DNA of 64,000 nucleotides from an uncultured Phocaeicola sp. GTDB taxonomy: Bacteria > Bacteroidota > Bacteroidia > Bacteroidales > Bacteroidaceae. The notes beneath the pieces are model-generated. The model was not told the DNA's origin. It saw nothing but the letters and a program-made list of their open reading frames with translations, and did not search any database. Shown one piece after another: positions 52,394 to 61,398 of this stretch (its first letter is position 1; each line of letters opens with the position of its first letter). A program made the translations under genes and the position numbers. The stretch is taken from positions 1 through 64,000 of the forward strand of contig CALUJF010000011.1 of assembly GCA_944320855.1 (NCBI GenBank), in the 5' to 3' direction.

Positions 52394-52660
52394 TTATTCC
52401 TCCAATAAATTGAGCCTGTCGAAAGGTTTTAATGAAACTTTATTTGGATTGTTTCGGATGCTTTTAAGTGATGCAAACAGTAGCTTTTCCTGTAAATCAC
52501 CTGTTTTCTGTGGCTCTCTACCGTGAGACTCCACCCAATCTGTTATTTCCACAAGTTTCATTGCCAGACGGTCATTAGCTGTTGGTGCTGTTGCTTTTGG
52601 TCTGACATCATCCAATAAAGGATCTTCGAATATATCTAAAAGTTCTTTTGGCCATTCCAT
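52394..52660 (-). CDS. Small island protein sharing a DPLL motif with its neighbour
   Basis: This is an 88-residue soluble protein. Its N-terminus K-E-L-L-D-I-F-E-D-P-L-L closely matches the start of the GIY-YIG/ASCH protein. The rest (A-M-K-L-V-E-I-T-D-W-V-E-S-H-G-R-E-P, then L-F-A-S-L-K-S-I-R-N-N) is helical and recalls helicase-associated segments in which W...HGREP is followed by a helix. It lies 5 bp after the helicase gene and 1 bp before the GIY-YIG gene, so it may bridge the two proteins. Confidence 0.75.
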   Translation of the reverse strand: MEWPKELLDIFEDPLLDDVRPKATAPTANDRLAMKLVEITDWVESHGREPQKTGDLQEKLLFASLKSIRNNPNKVSLKPFDRLNLLEE

Positions 52661-52665
52661 ATGTT

Positions 52666-54696
52666 TTATTTCTTAAATTCATCAGGATTAAAGTCCAAAC
52701 CTCTCATTTTTCTTTCTTTCAGATTTTTCATCATCTGAAGTGCAGCTGCCAGCTCTCGAACTTTGGGGTTCGGATCATCAGCTGAAGGTATTTTACCATT
52801 ATGCTCTTGAATGTACTGTTTTAACGGACCTTTGAATAAGGTTATTGCTTCCTCAATGGTCAGATTAAACTTCTGTTCAGCTATGGTATTCTGAATGATT
52901 TTCAATGTTGGTGCATCAATAGACTTAGACATTACTTCATAAGCCCTTTGAAATGGATTGATAGAATCAATCAGATTAATAGACAATTTGTCTATTTCTA
53001 TAAACCTGTTTGCTATCTTCAGCAGCTTGTTACCTTCACTCTCTTTTTCTTCTTTTCCCGGTTCAAAAGTGATAGGTTCTCCCTTATCATCCACTACTTC
53101 ACCACTTTTGAATACAGTATCTAAAATAACACGCTGTCTTACTTCTTCCACTTCATCATCTGTCAGATCCGTATATCTTTCCCTAATTACTTTAGGTATA
53201 AGTTCTTTATTCAAGCGTTCGGCAGTTGTAGAACCACTTATAGCTTTTACAACCATTTCATCCTGCAATATCGCGGCTTTAAGGTCATCCAGCTGTTCCT
53301 GTACAATCATCTTTGTTTTCGCACTGGATAAAGGTTTCAGTCCTTCCACTGTAATACTCCTTAAATCATCAGAAGATGGCTTTTCCTTATCTTCTTTAAT
53401 TGTCTTGAAATGCCAGTTTGGTGCCATTACCTGCTCCATAAGAAGCGACGCTGTAATAGCTTTCAAAAAATCATTTACAGCCACCTTTACATCAGCCTGT
53501 TCAGCATCAGGCATAGCAATCATATTCACAAACTTAGCAGTTTCTTTACCCTCACTGTCACGTGTGCAACGACCTATAATCTGCACTACTTCAGTAAGAG
53601 AGCCACGTACACCGATAGTCAGACAGTTTTCACACCACTGCCAGTCGAACCCTTCCTTAGCTGTTCCTAATGCGATGATAATATCCATATCGTCAGCCTT
53701 TTTCATATTCTGAAGATATGTCTGTACCAAGTTACGTTCTTTCTGATCATCCTCTACCAAATCGGCAACTTTCAGCAATCTGCCATCATCGGTTCTTACA
53801 TAATATATCCCATTGTCGTAGTCCTTTCGTTCCACTTTACCAATAAGACGCATAATCTCCGCAGTTTCTTCATACTTTGTTTTTCCAGTTGAAGCACGTG
53901 AATTTACACTTGGTATATGGATAATTGTTTTCTTATGTGTATCAAGCACTTCCGATATATGGTCAAGATAAACTCCATGATAAAAATGATACCCCAAAAT
54001 AAGATTTTTCAGATACTTGTAACCATTTAACTGCTGATAGTAATTATATGTCACAGGATAAAAACGAGCTTCATCTTCAGAACGTAGGACAGGTACGCCA
54101 TCACCACGGAAATATGAACCTGTCATGGCTATAATATGCCCGTTTGTATGATTCATCACACGACGTACTATGTCACCCAGCCCTGAATTTGCATCAGCAC
54201 TTGTATGATGAAACTCATCTATGGCAAGAAGACAGTCATTGAATGTTTCATCAGGCAGTTGGGCTGAAGCATTTCGCAGTGTAGCATGTGCGCAAACCAG
54301 TATATTAGCAGCTTTCTGTGTGAAAAACTCACAGAATCTGCCTGCCTTATCCTCTTCATTTTCCGTATCGCATAAATTGAAATACTGTGCCACTTTCCAG
54401 TCTGCAAAAAAGCCATGTTCCTTTAGGTTTGTGTTCTTAAAAGAACGACCTATACTCTTTTCAGGTACAGCTACAATAACCTTCTTTATACCTTGATTAG
54501 CCAATTTATCGAGTGCAATAAACATAAGCGCACGGCTCTTTCCTGAAGCAGGTGGTGCTTTAATAAGCAAAAAAAGTTGGTTACGTGCTTCGTATGCCTT
54601 AGCTTGCATTTCACGCATACCCAAATTGTTGGTTGCGCTTGATGCTCCTGTTTGCTGATATCGTATATTAACTATATCTGTATTTATCTGTTCCAT
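52666..54696 (-). CDS. DEAD-like SF2 helicase of the island
   Basis: This is a 676-residue SF2 helicase or translocase resembling type III/type I restriction helicases. Motif I is A-P-P-A-S-G-K-S (47-54), motif II is I-D-E-F-H-H near 160, motif III-like M-T-G-S-Y near 192, and motif VI is I-I-G-R-C-T-R-D near 373. No nuclease domain is visible. It is downstream of the HEPN/Abi gene by 15 bp and upstream of the small protein by 5 bp. It should supply the DNA-remodelling step for the methyltransferase or nuclease partners. Confidence 0.9.
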   Translation of the reverse strand: MEQINTDIVNIRYQQTGASSATNNLGMREMQAKAYEARNQLFLLIKAPPASGKSRALMFIALDKLANQGIKKVIVAVPEKSIGRSFKNTNLKEHGFFADWKVAQYFNLCDTENEEDKAGRFCEFFTQKAANILVCAHATLRNASAQLPDETFNDCLLAIDEFHHTSADANSGLGDIVRRVMNHTNGHIIAMTGSYFRGDGVPVLRSEDEARFYPVTYNYYQQLNGYKYLKNLILGYHFYHGVYLDHISEVLDTHKKTIIHIPSVNSRASTGKTKYEETAEIMRLIGKVERKDYDNGIYYVRTDDGRLLKVADLVEDDQKERNLVQTYLQNMKKADDMDIIIALGTAKEGFDWQWCENCLTIGVRGSLTEVVQIIGRCTRDSEGKETAKFVNMIAMPDAEQADVKVAVNDFLKAITASLLMEQVMAPNWHFKTIKEDKEKPSSDDLRSITVEGLKPLSSAKTKMIVQEQLDDLKAAILQDEMVVKAISGSTTAERLNKELIPKVIRERYTDLTDDEVEEVRQRVILDTVFKSGEVVDDKGEPITFEPGKEEKESEGNKLLKIANRFIEIDKLSINLIDSINPFQRAYEVMSKSIDAPTLKIIQNTIAEQKFNLTIEEAITLFKGPLKQYIQEHNGKIPSADDPNPKVRELAAALQMMKNLKERKMRGLDFNPDEFKK

Positions 54697-54711
54697 ACCA
54701 TTTACTTGTTT

Positions 54712-55407
54712 TTACAATAAGCTATTAATTCTTGCACAAACATTATGCACATGATCCAATCCATATAACATAGACCTTGCATCTATCTCCATCCATGAAA
54801 ACAATGTCTGTATTTTTTGATATTCATTTAGTATGTAGCTTGTATCCACAATAGGATTTTTATGCCTGAAACATACCGGTTCATGGTGTGCTATTCTGTT
54901 ACGCAAGCTGTTAACCTTATCCAATTCATTGTAAATATAAGAATTGTTATACTGAATAATTGATGACGATTTCGGTTTGTTTGGAAAAACCTTAAGAAGA
55001 CATTGTTTAGTCAATCTGAACTGTAACGGCGAGTACATATATTTCCACACTCCAAATTCCATTTCTGCAATCAGTTTAGAATGTGAATAGTTATCGTTAC
55101 GCATCAGTCTGGAGTAAGACTTGCTTATGATTCTTTTTGTTTCATCCAAACGTGTGTCATCATAAAATATTCCACCGGGAAGTACAGAATCCCTCAGCCA
55201 GTCACTTCCAAATATAGGAATCAACCGTCTGTCAATGGAATTACGTAAAGCTATTTCAAAACAGCTTACGATAGTAAACATCTCCTGCGACAAATGAAGA
55301 TTGCAACGATACAAAGTCATAGCCTTTCTGGTATCTCCATTCATTGCTTTCAGGTACCTTTCCATCCTTTTTGGTGAAATCACACGTTCAAATTCTGAAA
55401 ATATCAT
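54712..55407 (-). CDS. Abi_2/HEPN-type protein
   Basis: This is a 231-residue protein of the Abi_2 (AbiD/AbiF) abortive-infection type, with a HEPN motif R-N-R-I-A-H-H-E-P near residue 169 (R-x4-H). Other family features are M-E-R-Y-L near the start, F-E-I-A-L-R-N-S-I-D-R-R near 50, and an aromatic-rich middle. HEPN domains are often RNases that stop growth during phage attack. It lies between the methyltransferase (86 bp, with a hairpin) and the helicase (15 bp), so it could be a back-up suicide component of the system. Confidence 0.85.
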   Translation of the reverse strand: MIFSEFERVISPKRMERYLKAMNGDTRKAMTLYRCNLHLSQEMFTIVSCFEIALRNSIDRRLIPIFGSDWLRDSVLPGGIFYDDTRLDETKRIISKSYSRLMRNDNYSHSKLIAEMEFGVWKYMYSPLQFRLTKQCLLKVFPNKPKSSSIIQYNNSYIYNELDKVNSLRNRIAHHEPVCFRHKNPIVDTSYILNEYQKIQTLFSWMEIDARSMLYGLDHVHNVCARINSLL

Positions 55408-55448
55408 AAGAATCTTACTTATTTATTTGTTTATCAATTATTATTATC

Positions 55449-55511
55449 TATATTTGTATTGTTGAATCCCGGTAGCCTCTGAACAACTTCAAGCTATCGG
55501 GTTTTGTTTTT
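55449..55511 (+). promoter_or_regulatory. Promoter-like box and hairpin antisense to the methyltransferase end
   Basis: Plus-strand TATATTTG (55449-55456) is followed by a hairpin CCCGGTAGC/GCTATCGGG (55468-55476, 55493-55501) and a T-rich run. The right arm overlaps the methyltransferase stop codon (55494-55496). It could give a plus-strand RNA of about 50 nt. Confidence 0.4.
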
Positions 55512-58247
55512 TTTCATCTTCTCATATAATTTGAACAGACATTCCAGCCTTGCTTCATCATTAGCAAACGGATAACCCGGATAACAGCTTTCTACTATAT
55601 CATCAAGCACCGCATGTGCTTCTTTCAGGTCTTCCGGCATTTTGTCCGGGTCGTACAATTCAGCAAGTGTTCTTTCAGGATAAAAGGCACGAGTTACCAA
55701 TACGTTTTCAGCAGCTTCTTCTATTTGTTTTTTCTTTTCTTCGATGATGGACGGGAAAGGAAAAGTGTTGTAACATAGTTGGGCTGAATATCTGTATCGG
55801 GTTTCTAACCTACCACCTACGGTTTTCACCCATGCCATGTGCATTTTGCTGGTGAGTATACCAAAGAGTGATATATCTTCAGTTCCTAAGACTAAACAAC
55901 TATCGTGTGCTATATTTTTTTCATCAAAATATCCCATAGGTATATATTCTCTATTTTCTGAAGAATGACGAGGTATCAGAATGAATGATTTACCTAAAGG
56001 CTGGGTTATTTGTGCAAAGAGATGGGCTACAGCTGCTAATTGAGGTCTTGATGATTGTTCTCTTATAACCTTTAAAGTCTCTATTCTTTTTCTAATTTCC
56101 TTAATTTTAAGATATTCTTCGCTTGATTCTCCGTATAGCCAAATACACCATCTGCATTTACCATTTATAAAGTCTTCTGCTCCTATTAATGGTTTTATAT
56201 ATTTTTCTATTTCGGGTTCATTCTTGATTAAATCATTTTTTTCTTCATCAGAAAGAATTAACTTTCCTCCATCAGCTGGCATATTACCAAAGTTCATTGT
56301 TGGTTTATTACTGTCTAAAGGTTTATTTCTACCCTCTACAAAGATTGTAGGTGCATCTAATAAATAAGGAGATATATTTTTAACAATTCTGTAATTTTCA
56401 CCTGTATACAATCTCTTCTTCTTTATTTCTGTATTATTTGCTACTCCTACTATTATTACGGTTACTGCTGCATTATATTTAGCATTATTCCCCCATTTAA
56501 AAGAATTATATGCAAAATTTATTGACAAATCTTTTGAATATATTCTATTCCATAATAAAGCCATTTGCAGACCTTGACATATAGAATTGGTTGATACAAA
56601 CGCATATTGAGCTTTAGTATTTCTTATATAGTTTGCACCTGCAATGAACCAACAAGATATATAATCTAATTCTCCATAATCAGCTTTAAAAATGATTTTC
56701 ATATCTTCTTTTTGATTTTCATCTTGGCGACGACTTCCTAAGTATGGCGGATTTCCAAATACAAAAACTTCCTCTTCCGGTTTATGAGGACAAACAATAT
56801 TCCAGTCTATACGGCAAGCATTACCACATACTATTTGAGTGATATTATGCAAAGGCAAGGCTCGTGTATTTACCTTAAATTCATCAGAGAATTTACGATT
56901 CATCTGGTGTTCTGCAAGCCATAGTGAAAGCATGGCTACTTCATGAGGAAAATCCAACAATTCTATACCATAGAACTGCTTTAAAGTTATACAAGAGCCA
57001 TCAATAAAATTTAGTACCTGTTGTCCAGGCTTACATGAACGTATCACCTTTAATATATCCATTTCCAACAGGCGCAATGATTTATAAGTGATAATCAGGA
57101 AATTACCACTTCCACAAGCCGGATCAAAGAACTTCATTTTAGATATTCGCAATAACAGTTGGCGACATTTCTTTTCAATAGGCGCACAAGCGTTACTATA
57201 GTCTATTTGTCTTATTGCTCCTAAATCCAACTGTTGCTGAAGCTGTTTCTGCTGTTCCTCTAACTTCTTATATTCTTCACGGAGTTCATCAAGAAACAAA
57301 GGATTGATGACTTTCATTATATTAGGCACACTGGTATAATGCATACCTTGATTTGCACGTTCCTCAGGATTTACAACAGCCTGAATCATGGAGCCGAATA
57401 TATCCGGATTGATGTCTTTCCAGTCCAATTCACCGCATTCTATAATAATCTTACGAGCCTTCGCTCCCATCTTTGGTATTTGTATGTGCTTGGCAAACAG
57501 TCCGCCATTTACATATGGGAACTGCTTTATTATGGACAGAGTGTCTGAATTTCTCAAATCGCAATCCATAATATTAAATGCAACATCTAAATATTCTGAC
57601 AAATCGCTACCGTCAGGCTTTGTGTATTGCTTTATAGATGCTGAAAACAGATTCTCCTCAAATATACCAGTATCTTCGGCAAAGAAACAAAAAAGAAGAC
57701 GGGTTATAAAGATATTCAAATCATGCAAATCAGCTTCACTGTTGAACTCGTTATATGCACGGAGTTCATCATGTAGCTTGGCAAGTTTTTCGGCAGCTTT
57801 TACATCAGCAGGACTTTCCTCTACATAATGTACACGTTCTACATCCATTAACGGATAAAAAAAAGCAAAGTCACAATAAAGGCGATCTATTTTATTCTCG
57901 TATGTATCCTTTTCTCTAAGGTCGTATGCAAGCACTGTTTTACCATCACTTACCGTTATGATTTTGGGTAACGCACTTAATACTTGTGCATCTGTTTTCA
58001 ATCTTTCGAGTTCCCCTGAAAGTTCGAGTGTTGTCGTACTTCTGAAGCAAAAAAGGCCTTTTATAAGGAGTCCTTCAAATGTCCTCAATACACCTTTACC
58101 TTCTTTATATCGAGCGATATCACGTTCCCCCTTTCCAAAAGAATATAGTATACGATAGCCTATTTCTTCTGCCGGCACATGATTATCCTTTAATATTCTT
58201 AGACGCTCTTCTATTTCTTTATATCCTAATTGTTGTTTCTTTGCCAT
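55494..58247 (-). CDS. MmeI-like DNA methyltransferase without recognisable nuclease domain
   Basis: This 917-residue DNA methyltransferase resembles type IIL/IIG MmeI-family proteins. F-A-E-D-T-G-I-F near residue 186 belongs to the MmeI helical spacer. AdoMet motif F-F-D-P-A-C-G-S-G-N-F is near 372, and the adenine-methylase motif F-G-N-P-P-Y near 497. A target-recognition region and C-terminal MmeI-like helices follow. In MmeI relatives a PD-(D/E)XK nuclease precedes the spacer; here that region reads L-L-I-K-G-L-F-C-F with no such motif. ATG at 58247 is chosen from an AGGA site and a -7 box at 58292-58299. It heads the island operon. Confidence 0.92.
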   Translation of the reverse strand: MAKKQQLGYKEIEERLRILKDNHVPAEEIGYRILYSFGKGERDIARYKEGKGVLRTFEGLLIKGLFCFRSTTTLELSGELERLKTDAQVLSALPKIITVSDGKTVLAYDLREKDTYENKIDRLYCDFAFFYPLMDVERVHYVEESPADVKAAEKLAKLHDELRAYNEFNSEADLHDLNIFITRLLFCFFAEDTGIFEENLFSASIKQYTKPDGSDLSEYLDVAFNIMDCDLRNSDTLSIIKQFPYVNGGLFAKHIQIPKMGAKARKIIIECGELDWKDINPDIFGSMIQAVVNPEERANQGMHYTSVPNIMKVINPLFLDELREEYKKLEEQQKQLQQQLDLGAIRQIDYSNACAPIEKKCRQLLLRISKMKFFDPACGSGNFLIITYKSLRLLEMDILKVIRSCKPGQQVLNFIDGSCITLKQFYGIELLDFPHEVAMLSLWLAEHQMNRKFSDEFKVNTRALPLHNITQIVCGNACRIDWNIVCPHKPEEEVFVFGNPPYLGSRRQDENQKEDMKIIFKADYGELDYISCWFIAGANYIRNTKAQYAFVSTNSICQGLQMALLWNRIYSKDLSINFAYNSFKWGNNAKYNAAVTVIIVGVANNTEIKKKRLYTGENYRIVKNISPYLLDAPTIFVEGRNKPLDSNKPTMNFGNMPADGGKLILSDEEKNDLIKNEPEIEKYIKPLIGAEDFINGKCRWCIWLYGESSEEYLKIKEIRKRIETLKVIREQSSRPQLAAVAHLFAQITQPLGKSFILIPRHSSENREYIPMGYFDEKNIAHDSCLVLGTEDISLFGILTSKMHMAWVKTVGGRLETRYRYSAQLCYNTFPFPSIIEEKKKQIEEAAENVLVTRAFYPERTLAELYDPDKMPEDLKEAHAVLDDIVESCYPGYPFANDEARLECLFKLYEKMKKNKTR

Positions 58248-58291
58248 TATTCCTATTGTTTTTGCTTTCACTATATTCAACCGTTGAATTA

Positions 58292-58299
58292 CAAAGGTA
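58292..58299 (-). promoter_or_regulatory. Promoter -7 box of the island operon
   Basis: The minus strand reads TACCTTTG (TAnnTTTG). It places transcription start near 58285, upstream of the ATG at 58247 but downstream of an alternative start at 58322. Confidence 0.7.
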
Positions 58300-58385
58300 T
58301 ATACTTTTATTTTTATATTCATAACGAATATACATGATTAATCAACTTAATGATAAATATTTTTCATTTATTACACGTAATAATA

Positions 58386-58393
58386 TAACTTTG
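58386..58393 (+). promoter_or_regulatory. Promoter -7 box of the KAP NTPase gene
   Basis: TAACTTTG (TAnnTTTG) lies 42 bp before the ATG at 58436 and downstream of an in-frame ATG at 58334, which argues for the shorter protein. Confidence 0.6.
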
Positions 58394-58435
58394 TGGATAA
58401 CGATAATCACAATGTATAAATTCAAAGCAAACAAT

Positions 58436-60943
58436 ATGAATTACCATAGACTTATATCTTTCATAAAAAATAATTATTTCACTATTACGGTTCTCGGTAT
58501 ATACCTGGGATTCAAACAACCTTTAGAAGAAATATTTGAAGCATTTATCATTAATCCGATATTATCAAAGTTTTCGGTAAATATTATCACTACAATATTA
58601 TTTTTAGTTTGTGCCATTATTTTAGCTTACAAGACAATTCAAAAAAGGAAACAAGATTCAATGGTCTCAGACAAAAGAATCGGTATGTCCCTGTCTGTTT
58701 TTGGGTTATACATTTATTACAGGTGTACATCAAATACAGCATTTACTCTAACATTTCCCTCATTTTTATGCTATATCGACATAATACCATTATTATGTCT
58801 GTATTCTACTATAAATCTTTTTAGTAAGAATAAAGTCAACAATTATACATCAGATAACGGATTTCTTATTGACCGACCTATAACCAAAGAAGAAAACGAT
58901 TTATTAAACCGCAATATAAACGCCAAAGATGCAGTTGAAAAATTAGTAGCAACAAATCCGGGAAATGAGGCTTTTACTTTTGGAATAATCGCTCCGTGGG
59001 GTGACGGTAAAACTTCATTCATGAATCTTATGAAAGAATATCTAAATAAAAGATATAAGGATGAATTTGTAATAATGGATTTCAATCCCTGGTATTATTC
59101 TAAGAAATCAGATCTTACACATATATTCCTTAATGAGTTGAGTAGCAAACTGTCTCCATACGACTCAATGATAGCAAAAGATTTAGCAAAATATGCAAAT
59201 GTTATTTCAGCTATCGGAAATACAGGTGCTAAAGCTATTACCGGAATAATCACTTCTACATTAAATAAAACGACATCCGAATTATTTGAGGAGCTGAAAG
59301 ATAGCATGAAATATATTGACAAAAAGTTCTTTGTTTTTATAGATGATATAGACAGACTGAATTGTGAAGAAATGGAAGAAATATTCCGTTTGGTACGCAA
59401 CACATCAAGCCTTCCTAATATATATTTCATTCTTGCTTACGACAAGAAATATGTTATGGACACCCTGAAAAAACAATTTGAAAATTATAGTTTAAGATAT
59501 ACAGAAAAAATCCTGCAAGAAGAATACGAATTACCAAAAGCAGATTCTAATACTTTGAAAGAGTTACTACTATTGAATTTAAAGAACAGTTTAAGCGAAG
59601 AGGAATTTAAGCAATTAAATGATTTATTAAACGGTAAAAAATACGGTAGTATTAATCCTATGTATTTTATCAAATCTATAAGGAATGTAAAACGCATTGC
59701 AAACCAAATGATATTCAGCCTAAGAAAGCTGCATGGAGAAATAGACATCTGTGATTATTTCACATTGGAATTATTCAGACAACAATATAAACCTGTCGTT
59801 GACCTTTTGGTAAAAAGAAAAAGTGAAATATTAAAATACAAACAATACGGTAAAAAGTTTGTATATTACGATGGAAAGAATGTTCAAGATGAAGAAAAAA
59901 AGACAAGCAAAATAACAGGTAGAAAATATTTTAATATTATTGAATATATTAATCGACATAAAGATGATTTACATATTACAGATAGTGATATAAGCATCAT
60001 TACAGATTTCATGAATGCCTTATTCGGAGTATCTAAGAGTTCTGAAACAAGGAGTATCAACAATCCACATTACACGGAAAGATATTTCAAATATAATTTA
60101 TTAGAAACTGATATATCTGAAAAAGAATGGGAAAAACTTAATAAACTGCCATTCGAAGAGATGAAGCCTACTATAAAAGAATGGATGGTAAATAAATCAA
60201 CTTCACTTATAAACAGAATACATAGCGAAAAACCAAATAACAAACATGACATATATAAACTGTTGCATCTTGACTTTTATGCCGGTAGTTCATTGGATAA
60301 TCTAATCTATTTTGATTTCAGCTTTATAGATAAACTTTTACAAGATCTGTATTTACAATTCAATGAACCAAATGGTTTTACAGACGAAGACAGAAATGAA
60401 ATGAGGAAATGTCTTACTGAAAATGGAATAAACTTTTACCAAATGAGATATTTATCTTCTTTATTTGATAATGGGAACTATAATACAAATAATATTTTTG
60501 AAAAGGATGAAGTTATTGAAATGCAAACTAATATCTTCAAGCAGTATATCAGCGAAGGACACACCATGTATGAAGTGTTAATCTGTTGGAGAGACACTGC
60601 ATATGAAGAATTCGTCTCTAATGGCAATGGCACAGGACATACTGAGGTTAAACATTCCGATGATTCAATAAAGTTGATGAAAAAATATGCAGAAGACCAT
60701 TTTGAGGATTTCATTCAGCAGATTATTACTTATTTTAGACCAAATATAGATTCAGAATATGCAATCAGTAATACTGCTATCAAATTATGGGGAAGCTGGG
60801 ATAACTTTTACAATTACGTCATAGAATTAAAGTATGAATCTCCTATTATTTCAGAATTTAAAGAGTTCCTTTCAATCTTCAAAGAATATGGATATAATTC
60901 ATACGTAAAATTCAAGTTTAAAAATATAAAAATCGAATCCTAA
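58436..60943 (+). CDS. Membrane-anchored KAP family P-loop NTPase
   Basis: This is an 835-residue NTPase (869 if the ATG at 58334 is used). The N-terminal part has about four hydrophobic segments. The KAP P-loop domain (PF07693) follows with Walker A A-P-W-G-D-G-K-T-S near residue 185 and Walker B F-V-F-I-D-D-I-D-R-L near 300. The long C-terminal part is helical and Asn/Lys-rich. KAP NTPases occur in bacterial immunity loci. It is transcribed divergently from the methyltransferase operon with 190 bp between starts, probably part of the same island. A perfect hairpin terminator follows. Confidence 0.88.
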   Translation: MNYHRLISFIKNNYFTITVLGIYLGFKQPLEEIFEAFIINPILSKFSVNIITTILFLVCAIILAYKTIQKRKQDSMVSDKRIGMSLSVFGLYIYYRCTSNTAFTLTFPSFLCYIDIIPLLCLYSTINLFSKNKVNNYTSDNGFLIDRPITKEENDLLNRNINAKDAVEKLVATNPGNEAFTFGIIAPWGDGKTSFMNLMKEYLNKRYKDEFVIMDFNPWYYSKKSDLTHIFLNELSSKLSPYDSMIAKDLAKYANVISAIGNTGAKAITGIITSTLNKTTSELFEELKDSMKYIDKKFFVFIDDIDRLNCEEMEEIFRLVRNTSSLPNIYFILAYDKKYVMDTLKKQFENYSLRYTEKILQEEYELPKADSNTLKELLLLNLKNSLSEEEFKQLNDLLNGKKYGSINPMYFIKSIRNVKRIANQMIFSLRKLHGEIDICDYFTLELFRQQYKPVVDLLVKRKSEILKYKQYGKKFVYYDGKNVQDEEKKTSKITGRKYFNIIEYINRHKDDLHITDSDISIITDFMNALFGVSKSSETRSINNPHYTERYFKYNLLETDISEKEWEKLNKLPFEEMKPTIKEWMVNKSTSLINRIHSEKPNNKHDIYKLLHLDFYAGSSLDNLIYFDFSFIDKLLQDLYLQFNEPNGFTDEDRNEMRKCLTENGINFYQMRYLSSLFDNGNYNTNNIFEKDEVIEMQTNIFKQYISEGHTMYEVLICWRDTAYEEFVSNGNGTGHTEVKHSDDSIKLMKKYAEDHFEDFIQQIITYFRPNIDSEYAISNTAIKLWGSWDNFYNYVIELKYESPIISEFKEFLSIFKEYGYNSYVKFKFKNIKIES

Positions 60944-61010
60944 GGACAATTCTTGATATGACTTTTCATTAAATAATTCAGAGTTGGCAGACAATTTGTA
61001 TATATATTTT

Positions 61011-61037
61011 GAACTATCCGGAAAATCCGGATAGTTC
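61011..61037 (+). terminator. KAP gene terminator
   Basis: A 12-bp perfect stem (GAACTATCCGGA with TCCGGATAGTTC, AAA loop) is followed by ATATTTTAT, 68 bp after the KAP stop. Confidence 0.85.
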
Positions 61038-61197
61038 ATATTTTATCATGCCATTTAATACCTCATCCCCACCCTCTCTACAAGGTATCTCAATCAAGAA
61101 GTAACTTCGCTCCTCATTTGTCTCAATCACAGCAGCTCCATAGCCATTTCTTCTTGACTATTCCTGTATGGTAGGGCACAAACAACAGAATATTTTT

Positions 61198-61285
61198 ATT
61201 GTCTGACAGCTGTCGGACGATTGTCTGACACGTGTCAAACAATTGTTTGACAGCTGTCGTCCATTTGTTTGACAGCTGTCAAACG
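61198..61285. repeat. Four tandem 21-23-bp palindromic units (TGACAGCTGTCA core)
   Basis: Units 61198-61219, 61220-61241, 61242-61262 and 61263-61285 each contain a GACAGCTGTC or GACACGTGTC core flanked by ATTGTYT or TTTGTTT. Each unit is two 11-bp halves. Confidence 0.85.
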
Positions 61286-61398
61286 ATAGATTTATTTTAG
61301 TCTTTTGCTACACACTTTCTATACATTCGTATGTATATAGTGGCGTGTGAAAGATGTGAAAGTGAAATATAGTATGAATTTTACTGGACATAATGTTT

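Larger units (their letters stand above)
60944..61398. other. Convergent intergenic region at the island's right edge
   Basis: These 455 bp hold no gene. They contain the KAP terminator (61011-61037) and the four 22-bp palindromic repeats (61198-61285). Both flanking genes read into this region, so the repeats cannot serve as a promoter for either. Confidence 0.75.

Noticed and set aside
61198..61285. Tandem repeats as a CRISPR array
   Set aside because: Units are contiguous, 21-23 bp and palindromic, with no unique spacers and no cas genes in the window.
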